Assembly (NCBI GenBank): GCA_019648995.1
Contig: BLXT01005065.1
Coordinates: 2,183,642 to 2,209,744, forward strand
Direction of reading: 5' to 3'
Length of the DNA stretch: 26,103 nt
Source: Plakobranchus ocellatus
Taxonomy: Eukaryota; Mollusca; Gastropoda; Plakobranchidae
Both the position numbers and the translations under genes were made by a program. Positions 9,170 through 18,500 of this stretch are shown in pieces (the first letter of the stretch is position 1; every line of letters starts with the position of its first letter). Below the pieces are notes generated by a model. It was not told the origin of the DNA, did no database searches, and worked only from the letters and a program-made list of their open reading frames with translations.

Positions 9170-9841
9170 AAGAAGGAAGGGGTGAGAGGGGCGGAATGAC
9201 TGATACTTATTTCAATGATGGAATTTTTTGTGTTGTAATGTTGTAAGGAAGAAGCTAGGCCTTAGCTAACTGAATGTTGAAGACAAAGGGGAGAAGGGAT
9301 GATGAGGTTCTATTGAATGATGCCAGTGTGTACAAGGCAAAGGGAGGATGGGGTGAATTGGAGAAAGAGAGAAAGAGGTGGAGTTGGGAGTGGTATAATT
9401 CAAGATGATCTAATTATAAAACTTTTGGTGATGTAACTGAAGGAAGATGCCAGGCCTAAGCTAATTGAATATTGAAGACAAAGGGGAGAAGGGATGTCAA
9501 GGTTGTATTGAATGCCAGTGTGTACAAGACAAAGGGAAGATGGGATGAATCAGACAGAGAGAGAGAGAGAGGTAGGGTTGGGACTGATATTATTCAAGAT
9601 TTCTGATTCAATCACAAAATTTTTGGTGATGCAACTGAAGGAAGAAGCTAGGCCTAAGCTTACTGAATGTTGAAGACAAAAGGGAGAAGGAGTGAGGAAA
9701 TTGTATTGAATAATGCCAGTGTGTGACAAAGGGAAGATGGGGTGAATCGGAGAGAGGTGAGGGTTGCCTTCGGTAGTGGTATAATTTAAGATGCTCGATT
9801 CAATGATAAAATTTTCAGTGATGCAACTTGATGAAAGAAGT
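9170..9841. repeat. Tandem repeat of 195-198 bp, about 3.4 copies
   Basis: TGAATGTTGAAGACAAA or a variant starts at 9271, 9466 and 9664, giving periods of 195 and 198 bp. Each unit runs GAAGGAAGAAGCTAGGCCTAAGCT, TGAATGTTGAAGACAAA, GGGAGAAGG, TGCCAGTGTGT, GACAAAGGGAAGATGGG, a GA-rich run, GGTATAATTCAAGAT, then TTTTGGTGATGCAACT. The first copy (about 9170-9270) and the last (ending at 9841) are partial. A (GA)n tract of variable length lies in each unit (longest near 9553-9571). The minus-strand open frame 9550-9852 arises only from this repetition. Confidence 0.85.
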
Positions 9842-11670
9842 GTGTTGTGCATCTGCTTTTTTCTTTGCTATCTTATCTCATAAGTTACTTTGTTAAATAG
9901 ACTGTGTGTAGGCCACACTTGACACTGATTTAGCAGGCCTAGCCTGAGAGTACCTTAGATTTCCACATGCTATCTGTATAAGTTGTGCTTGGCTCATTAT
10001 ACTAGTAACATTGACAGTGCTACTGCACAGCATTTTTGCAACCTTCTACTATTTTATTCAGCTTGAAGAGACACTCAGTATAAATACCAATATGACTGAG
10101 ATCATCTATCTAAGCAATGCTAATTTTCTGAGAATGCTAGCAACGCAAGATGATAGTAGTACATTTTCTGAATTTCCTACATCGTTCTTTTTTTCCCCAT
10201 GTTTTGAATGAAGCAAAGGCACTGCAAACTCCATCATAGTCTCATATATTCAAGGGAATTGGAGGGTAAAGGAATAAATCACATTTCTCTGTTATATCAG
10301 TTTTCCAAGTCAAGGCGTGGCTATCCTTTTTGAATCAGCTTTTCTTAGTGCTATCGTAAATTCTCTATAAATTCTTGACACTCAAGCCTACAAATTACAC
10401 AGAATAGCTTAAAAACTTTTACAATTATAAACTATAAAATGCTTTTAGTGTCTGCTTTCAGAAAATATATACTTTGTTAGGCATAATCAAACAATCATAG
10501 GAGATAGAGTGTAAACAAACGTGAACTGTCAGATTTGCACAGCTGGCTCAGCCAGTTACAATGTTTGCAAACAAAACTGCTAGGCAGCTGCCCACGGGGT
10601 GGTCTGATCTTGAGCCTCAGCCAGCGCAGTACCGGGTTGATATTCAAATGGTATATTTGACAATATCTGAGTTGTTTCCTGACTCATCACAATTTGGTTT
10701 GAGGAGGCACAGCAAATTGCAATTCATTCATTTATAAATCTTGATACTTATTTAAAACTTTGTCTTGAGCATTGTTCAGATTATATAATCTTTTTTCATA
10801 CAATTTACTATATATATTATATTCCCCAAATGCTGTTTATATGCTTGGCAACACAGGCTTTTCAGTTGCATCTCCCTCTTATCTGTAGTGTATCAAAACA
10901 TAGCCATTAGCGGTTCAAAATCAAAACATCCGTTTTGTCAATTCTACAATGATCACTTTTTTTTAACTTAAGTTACACCTTTTGGAAAGTCTGTAACACC
11001 ATCCTGTTAAAGATATGTGTATAATTGGACTTGTAAAAAAATTGGAATTTTGCTGAAAATCTCTTAACACCTCATATCATTTTGCTTAGCGGTTGTTAAC
11101 TGGGAGAGCTATGGTAAGAATATTAGCTCCCTCAGTTTATTATTTGTAAAAATAATAAAAAATGTGTGTATGCTTTAAAAAAATCTTTTCCTATTTTTTG
11201 GTCAGCTTGCTTTTGGCAGATGGTGATACCTTCATGCTTTCCAGGCAGACCTCAAATCAAAATGTTGAAAAATCAAGCCTCTTTGTTATTTTCAATGCAA
11301 AAATGGTTCAAACTTTCAACAACATTAAAGTGTGATGAGATCATAAAAATACGATGTTAGCATCAAAAACAGCCATAGACCATATTATGAGTTGTAGTAA
11401 AACAGCCGTAGAAACAGTAATTTCATGTATCCTGCATAGTGACTGGATAATTTGTCAGTTTAATCTTTATTGACTTTAGTTTCAAAATGATAGTTATGTC
11501 TTTTTTAATGTTCGCTATTCTTTTGCATGCAGTGTTGCAAGCTAACACCCACACATTCCATCTCTTTCTCTATATCCAGATAAGACTATTCTTCATCATT
11601 TCTTCTAGTATCTTCCTGATGGTCACACTGGAAATTTATTATATCCAGTATATTAATCAATTTAATTTTC
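9842..11670. other. AT-rich non-coding stretch
   Basis: No gene is recognised. The only notable part is a more GC-rich patch at about 10520-10640 with CTGGCTCAGCCAG (an inverted repeat) at 10541-10553. The left end of the Tigger element should lie somewhere in the right part of this stretch, but I could not find a partner for its right inverted repeat. Confidence 0.45.
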
Positions 11671-11689
11671 ACCTCTTGTAAAATGTTGT

Positions 11690-13969
11690 GGAAAAAGTAC
11701 GCTTTCAACCTGGAGTAGCCTGTGCTTTGTTCTCTTTCCAGCTTGATAGAAAGCGGATGAGTTCTGGTAAAATGGAAGATGTTGATTAAATCCTTTACCG
11801 GTGGTTTAATCAAGCCAGAGCAATGAATGCCCCTCTATCCGGAACAATTTTAATGGAGAAGGGAAAGAAATTGCTAAGGAAATGAAATTGGAGAATTTCA
11901 TGCCCTCTTCTGATTGGGTTGACAGGTTCAAGAAAAGCCGAGGAATTATTTTTAAAGCCGTTTGTGGAGAATCGACTTTAGTAGACTCGACGCAGATGAA
12001 AGAATGGCCGACAAAAACTCTTTCTGAAATACTTAACCACTTAAATGCTGAGTTATAATTAGATAACATTATGTAACAGGGGGGTATGTGTGTAAAAATG
12101 CTTCTAGTGGGTTTACCATGGATCTAAACCCATTATATGTATATATTTTAAGAAAGGTGAATGTTTGAGAAATTTAAATATAAATTAATATATATGCTTT
12201 TGCGAAAAAATTATGGGATGTTTATATTATGAAAGATTAATAAAAGTTGTTGTCCTTAAATTTGAGTTATGTGTTTTGTTTGTTATATTTTTTCTCAACA
12301 TAGATAATACTTTAGCCAAAAAAAACAGATATAAAAAGAGATAAATATTTCAGGATTTCAAAAATATATGACATACCTTTATTGCATCATGTTGATGGCT
12401 GGTGATATGGTAAAAAGAACTCTGGACATAGGTAACTTGAGAGTAGACCTGGATCTAGATCTAGATCTAAGGTTACAACTTTGAGAAAAAAAATCCTCAC
12501 AGTAATTTAGATCCAACCAATAACTCTCACTTTTGTCTTACACAATGGCACTCATTCTGGTGTTCATAGTGATAAAATAAATAAAAGTATAAATAAATGA
12601 AAACTCACCATAAAAACTGATGTCATCATCAGAAAAAGACACCTCCTCCTTATTGGTTAGACCTTCGTCTTCAACATCTATTTTTACAGAAATTTTTGGT
12701 AAAAAGTTGATCAACTGCGGCCATGCACACTTACTTACATTCTTAGACGTAATGGAGACAAAACTACATTGCCAGATAAATGCTGCATTTTATATTGCCA
12801 GTGTAAAATAGCCAAGCCAAATAGGGGACGAATAGAATCCATCTCACTCACACAGGGCGATATCAACCTCATGGCACTCTAGTCGTTAAAGATTATGGAC
12901 CAGAGGATGTCTTCAATGCAGATGAAACAGGTCTTTTTTTTTTCAGATGTCTTCCTGACAGGACCCTACGTGAACAATGCTCTGGTGGAAAGCTATCAAA
13001 AGATCTCATCACAGTTCTTGTTGCTGCAAATATGAGTGGCAATGAGAAACTTCCATTGATGACCATTGGCCACTCTGCAAGTTCAAGATGCTTAAAAAAA
13101 TGTCAAAATGTTGCCACTGGACTATCAAGCAAATAAAGGCTTGGATGACCTCAGCCATATTTGAAAAATGGATCTGAAAATTGGATACTCGCTTCTTGCT
13201 GGAGGGAAGAAGTGTTACCCTGGTGATTGCAGCTGTCCAGCATATCCACCAGTGGAAAAACTAAAAGCTGTACGTTTGTTTTTTTTTGCCTCTAAACACC
13301 ACATGTCAACTCCAGCCATGCGACCAAGGCATTATGCAGTCGCTGAAACGCCACTGCATGATGCAGGTGTTGCAGAAGTACCTGATTCACATTGAATCTC
13401 ATCTGACAGATGTCAATGCCAGCACAGCTTCCAACGCCCAAGTTTTAAAGGAATTTAAAATCACAATTACATGTTAAAGTTACGAAAGTGACAGTTGTGA
13501 ACTGCTTTCGCCATGCAGGCTTCAAACAACAAGAATCTTCAGCAGAAAAGAGCAGCAAGGATCTAACTTCTGAAATTCTATCTGAGGAAGCAACAGCAGA
13601 TCCAGAAGTAGCAAACCTGTTTGACTGACTTAAAGACCTGGTCACAAATGAGGTGACCGCTGAAATGTTTTACAGTGAATTGCCTACGTGCGAAGAGGCA
13701 CCCGTTTCAATCCATATTGAGGATGTACACCAGAACGAGGAAAATGTTGAAGTAGAGGCAGATGAAGAAGATGATGATAATGATGATGGTATGCAAGAAG
13801 TGATTGTTTCTGCTCAAGAGGCTAGGTCAGCATTAGCCCCGTTGAAAAGATATGGCGAACAAAAGGAGCTGACGACATGATTAACAACATCTACCTCATA
13901 GTACAGCAAATGACCAAGCGGCTGTTTTCAAGCAGAACACAAAAGACAATCACAGATTTCTTCAAGTAG
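11690..13969 (+). pseudogene. Tigger/pogo transposase (CENP-B/DDE type), broken
   Basis: A transposase of the Tigger family, related to domesticated TIGD and CENP-B proteins. The pogo-type DNA-binding remnant shows GKSTLSTW (11690-11713). The CENP-B-type helix-turn-helix shows ILYRWFNQARAMNAPLSG (from 11790) and SDWVDRFKKSRGIIFKAV (from 11909). The DDE domain shows EDVFNADETGLFF with the first Asp at 12921, CSGGKLSKDLITVLVAANM, a damaged VID-C-PA block near 13222-13240, and LQPCDQGIMQSLKRH with the third Asp at 13322. An acidic tail follows (about 13713-13790) and the protein ends in TITDFFK, TAG at 13967. Stops lie at 11787 and near 13170, and the frame changes several times. Coding sequence is broken from 12056 to about 12885. 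Confidence 0.85.
12059..12880. other. Unrelated DNA inside the Tigger transposase
   Basis: The transposase reading stops at TAA 12056 after SEILNHLNAEL and resumes with KDYGPEDVFNADETG near 12885. Family members have only a few residues between these points. The 0.8 kb between is AT-rich and not transposase-like. It contains a short hairpin (TGGGTTTA/TAAACCCA, near 12108-12134), GGATCTAGATCTAGATCTAA near 12450 and a minus-strand exon-like piece (12609-12714). I found no clear terminal repeats or target duplication, so it may be an insertion or a join of two element copies. Confidence 0.5.
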
Positions 13970-14147
13970 GTTTAGAAAAATGAGTTGTGTGCCCAAAGCT
14001 GGGAGGCTGTGCGATGGCGTGCAGCCCTCACATTGTCATAGCTTAAAAATCTCAGATTTTTTTATTAAACACGTTTAGAAATGTGAGTGGTGTGCCACAA
14101 GCAGGGAGGACCTAGGGCAACGTGCAACCCTCACATTGTCATAACCT
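13970..14147. repeat. 103-bp tandem duplication at the end of the Tigger coding region
   Basis: GTTTAGAAAAATGAG at 13970 recurs as GTTTAGAAATGTGAG at 14073. Both copies continue with GTGTGCC, GGGAGG, a CGTGCA-CCCTCACATTGTCATA block and an A-rich end. The first copy starts one base after the transposase stop codon, so the duplication belongs to the element's 3' non-coding region. Confidence 0.8.
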
Positions 14148-14210
14148 TCAAAAAAAAAAAAATTTGTAAACAAACCAAGAAGGCAACTAAAAAGACTTTA
14201 ACCAGGAGAT

Positions 14211-14270
14211 TGTTTTATCATAGTGATCGCACTATGTTTTAAAATATGTTTTATCATAGTGATTGCACTT
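14211..14270. repeat. 36-bp direct repeat containing an inverted repeat
   Basis: TGTTTTATCATAGTGATCGC at 14211 recurs as TGTTTTATCATAGTGATTGC at 14247. In the first copy CATAGTGATCGCACTATG (14219-14236) forms a 7-bp stem with a 4-base loop. The pair lies within the right part of the Tigger element. Confidence 0.7.
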
Positions 14271-14429
14271 ATTATTAACATTAATGCTGATTTTTTTTTA
14301 ACTAGCAAGGGACATATTCCAACGTAGCACCTTTTTTTTCTTTCTTTAATATTATATAATCATTGGTTTTGCCCCAGAAAATGGAGAGTGTCAATCTTGC
14401 TTAAAGGCAACACTTTTTTTCCGGGCCCA

Positions 14430-14459
14430 AGGTGTTGGTTTTATCAGGATTCTACTGTA
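14430..14459 (-). repeat. Right terminal inverted repeat of the Tigger element
   Basis: The + strand reads GGTGTTGGTTTTATCAGGAT followed by TCTACTG and TA. Its complement begins TACAGTAGAATCCTGATAAA, close to the known Tigger type of end. The TA at 14458-14459 would be the target dinucleotide. The left partner was not located. Confidence 0.6.
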
Positions 14460-15356
14460 GTTGTTCTAGACGTAAAATAGGTAAACAAAATGAAAAAGTA
14501 ATAATAGACTGTTAAGCAAACAAAAGCCTAAAAAGGCCGTTAACTGAATATTGTAAATTAAAAAGGCTAGATCGAAAGATCAGCTGTATCGATTCTTGAT
14601 CCAGACTTAATTCACTGAAAATTCGTTGCAGAAGGTAAACTAGTGACTACATTAAATATTCATTTGATGGTTTTTAATCAAAGTAAATATGTTGTTTGTC
14701 AAAACTGTTTCCATTATCATTGATCTTTTCCAGTGCCTTTTAGAGTTTGAATTGTATATTTTAACAATTTTATTTTAAAAAAATTCTTTTTATATTTTAG
14801 CCACTATCTCTAGAAGTATACATAATTCTTCAGTCTCCAGTTGTTTCATTTAATTTTTTTATATTATGTCATATAAACATATATATTTTAAAATCATTTT
14901 GCGCTGTAAAAGTTGTACGATCTGCTTCTTCCTTGTTTGAGCATTGTCTGAATCTATCTCACTTGAAGAAATCGTTTGTTTGAACATTAAGCTTAAGTCT
15001 GGTACTTAACATTTGCATCACTGACTTGTAATTTTTGGTGGGTCTGCCACCATTATATGACTAGATGACTAGAACTGCTTATGTGTTCTCTTGTCCACCC
15101 ATTGACAAAGAAATGCATCTTATGTCAAAGCCAAACCGTCTTGTATTTTGTCAAGGAAACATTTTTGTCAATGGTTTGTGCATATTGGATCATCTTGAAG
15201 GGACAAATGATAAAGGATCAGTAATACTAATTTTCCAATGCATCATTTTGCAAATTCTTAACTGAAACTGAAAGGATGTGTCACCTGCAGCTTGTGTAAA
15301 AGTAGCTAGCAAATAAGACTTCTTTTTTTTAATAATTTGAAAATCCTTAATTTCAG
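14460..15356. other. AT-rich non-coding DNA before the first GNL2 exon seen
   Basis: No exon, RNA gene or mobile element is recognised. The last part is presumably intron: a T-rich tract (15321-15330) and TTTCAG lead into the exon at 15357. An earlier GNL2 exon ending near the family's conserved W-ELYK segment was looked for and not found. Confidence 0.5.
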
Positions 15357-15515
15357 GTGATTGACTCGTCAGATGTGGTGCTACAGGTTTTGGATGCCCG
15401 AGATCCTAATGGCACTCGCTGTATGCAAGTTGAGAATTATTTGCAGAAGGAGAAACCTCATAAGCATCTGATCTTTGTGCTGAACAAGGCTGACTTGGTT
15501 CCTAACTGGGCTGTG
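15357..15515 (+). CDS. GNL2: GNL2 exon with DARDP and NKAD motifs
   Basis: 53 codons, from [20 protein letters not shown] to [18 protein letters not shown]. The acceptor is TTAATTTCAG before GTGATT and the donor is GTAAAT. DARDP near residue 14 is the conserved motif at the front of permuted GTPases. NKAD is the G4 motif that reads the guanine base. This is the first recognisable exon in the window. The match to animal GNL2 is close along the whole exon. Confidence 0.95.
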
Positions 15516-18500
15516 GTAAATGTTTGAAGTTGTTGAAAAATAATATTGACTAGAAGCTGAAACATAAATAAGTTTGCAAATGGAAGTGTTTTTTTTTAAG
15601 CATCTTGTTTTCTGACCCTTTTTTCCTTGTTGAATCATACAGAAGTAACATGGAAAGCAGGTTGTTGCAATGTCCTTAATTTTTAAAACTGTATCATAAC
15701 TTGCATGCCCAGTGTTTTTAATTTGTGAGGAGGTCTAGATCTTTAAATCCATTTATTATAAAAAATTATATATTAACTTCTAACATAAAATTTTTTGGAA
15801 GCAATGGAATATAAACATTTAACAATTTCAATGTTTTATTGTGGGATACAGGCAAATAATTTGTTTCAGGGTTAAATGTAAGCACAGAAATTTGTAAAAC
15901 AAATTTAATCAGTGTGAAAAAGCTAACCTTAGACTTAACTTCCTGTAGTATCTGATTTTAAAATATGGGCAGCCTGTTTTTGGCTTGTGATGATTATTGA
16001 ATCATCATGATGTCTGTGCAGACCACAAATAAAAAAGTTGAGGAACAAGCCACCTCTAGACTTTATGAGAAAAAGGGACTCGAATTTTCAACAACATGTG
16101 TCAAGAAGCCTATCAGCCTCCAAAATGATCCCTTTGACACTTTACCCTTTTATTCACTGAGTATGAAGCATCTTATAGCTCAAATAGTATTGCACAAAGG
16201 GTCATTGCAAAATAGTGTTATTGTGAGTGGGGAGTATAATTCAGAAACAAAATAAGCATTTCAATTGTTACATTTGAAATGTGTATGTTTTAGCATTTTA
16301 AGCTTTTTGATCATTTAATGAAACAATCTTGCCGAAAGTTTCGTCTGATTTTATTTTAGCAAAATGTAAAATTTTAAAGTAAAAAATGTCCCAATTATCA
16401 TTTATTTCTTTATTTAATGTAATACCCCATTGCTGCTGTTTATATACAACTTTTGATACTGTAGTATCTTTTTTAAACCTGTGCTTGAAATGCATGTTCT
16501 CAAGCCAATGCTCTTTTTTGTTCCCTAATATTATGGTTTGATCTTTTTCAGTTGCCTCACACAAATTTTTTTTCTTTTTATTTTGGCAGAAAAAATGGGT
16601 GGCTGTGCTTTCAGCAATCCGCCCAACACTAGCATTCAGAGCAAGCATTACCAACTGTTTTGGGAAAGGAGATCTCATATCCCTTTTACGCCAGTTTGGA
16701 AAGGTTTGTTTAAAAAACAAAACAAAAATTTCCCTCATCTATATATAAATAATTGAAATAAGATGATAAGCTGTGCAATTCATAAAATAATCCTGAAATA
16801 TGATTTATGTCTTTCATTTTTACATGATTTTTCAGTTAGCTTAGCAAAAAAGCAAGGACAGTACAATTATTTTGTTTCATTATCTATTATAATTTCTTTT
16901 TTTGCGAAATATAAGTAATATTTTAATGCTATAGCTTGGGTCCTAACTGCAACAATTTATTTCATTGTTCAGTTACATCAAGACAAAAAACAGATTAGTG
17001 TTGGTCTAATTGGATATCCAAATGTTGGGAAGAGCTCCATCATCAATGCTCTCAAGTCAAAGAAAGTGTGCAACGTTGCTCCCATACCTGGGGAAACAAA
17101 GGTTTGGTTTCATGACAAATCTTTTTTTGTCCTTTGCTTGTTAATTGTATGCACAAGTCACCTTCTTAAACGGCTGCCCTGGGAGGGTAATAAACTTTAC
17201 CAACCAGGGGCCTTCCATAAAAAATTTAAAGACTTTTCTCACTTTAATTTTACTGTGGTGTAAAAGATAGCAAATACACTGTTTTTGTAATTTTATTTTT
17301 TGTTATCCAATTTTATTAGCATCCTTGCAAGAATAATTGAAACGCATGGGAATTTTTTTTATATAAAGCCAGTTAATTTTAATTTAAATTCATTCAGGGA
17401 AGTAAAGATTGGGAACATTTTATATCATTTAATATACATATGGACTGCTCTTAATGATGTATCAACATTATGTATCCATTTGTATTCTAACAGAAAAAAG
17501 GTTTTGTGGTGAGATCTTTAACCAACAGTTATGTAAGATCTCAAATTTTGTTTGCCTTTGGAGTCAAATAGGATTAACCCTTAAATTACCAGGCCCTTCT
17601 GGAATTTCGATTGCCAAATTACCAAAATAAGGAGCAATTTTTTTCACAATAGGTTCCACTAAAAAAATTGTATAAATTCAAATATTGGTCTTAAAAAATT
17701 CAAAAAATCATCATAGTTTGGAGAAATGAACAAGCTTTCTTCTCATGCATAACATGCTATGCTTTTATATCAAGAAATAGTGGGGAAAAAATTATAAAAA
17801 GTGACCACCCGTATCAGACTGTGCCTCCGAATCTGGGTCCAAACTTAACTCTAGATCTAGAGTGTCATTGTTCCTATTTTCATCATCTACCCCTGTGTCA
17901 TCATTATTCATATCACTTTCGTTGTCTATATCTCCTTCTTTTTCATCAACAGGGCTATCTACTTCTTAATTTTTGGTTATGGAGTGACAAGCTGGCTATA
18001 GGAAATTGAAGGCCATTTTCTGAAAAATCGCTTTATCCCTTCTATTCAACTGATTCTTATGCAGTAAAGAACAAATGAAAGTATAACTATCAAACTGCCT
18101 ATAGAGCACTCTTGCGTGAGAAACTATAAAAATAATTTGGCTCTGTTCCATACATAAAAAGTGGATGCTAAATACAAATATTATCAGGTGATGGTGGGCA
18201 ATTCGGTATAGGATCAGTATGGGCGATATCGGGCTTTATGGTAATTTAAGGGTTAAAGAAATCTCTCATAGTTTAAACAATTGATGCAACCTAAGCAGGA
18301 AGTGGAAGTGAAATTGTTGACACCAACTAGTGCTCCAGCAGACTGGAAAACAAACAGAGGAGCATCTGCTCCACAAGGGGCTCTGGGAAAAGATCTGGTC
18401 GACTTTGTACCTATGAGCCAGAAGCTCTACCTAAGCCTGATGGACTTGCGTTGCTCTCAGCTTACATCATGGTGACTTGAGAGTCAATTTGACGGTTGCA

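Larger units (their letters stand above)
11680..14459 (+). mobile_element. Tigger/pogo DNA transposon remnant
   Basis: The element is defined by a decayed transposase in + orientation and by a terminal inverted repeat at its right end. On the minus strand the right end reads TACAGTAGAATCCTGATAAA, the TACAGTAGAA type of end shared by Tigger elements, with the TA target at 14458-14459. The left terminus was not found, so the start given is only the first recognisable coding sequence. About 0.8 kb of unrelated DNA (12059-12880) sits inside. Between the transposase stop and the right end lie a 103-bp duplication and other short repeats. Confidence 0.75.

Noticed and set aside
9550-9852. 100-codon minus-strand gene
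   Set aside because: The peptide repeats itself because of the 196-bp tandem array. It shows no gene signals.
13653-13880. Separate acidic protein of 75 codons
   Set aside because: It is the acidic C-terminal part of the Tigger transposase, lying between the DDE domain and the ITDFFK end.
16298-16738. 146-codon minus-strand gene
   Set aside because: It overlaps the GNL2 exon 16590-16703 on the opposite strand and has AT-biased low-complexity composition in the intron part.
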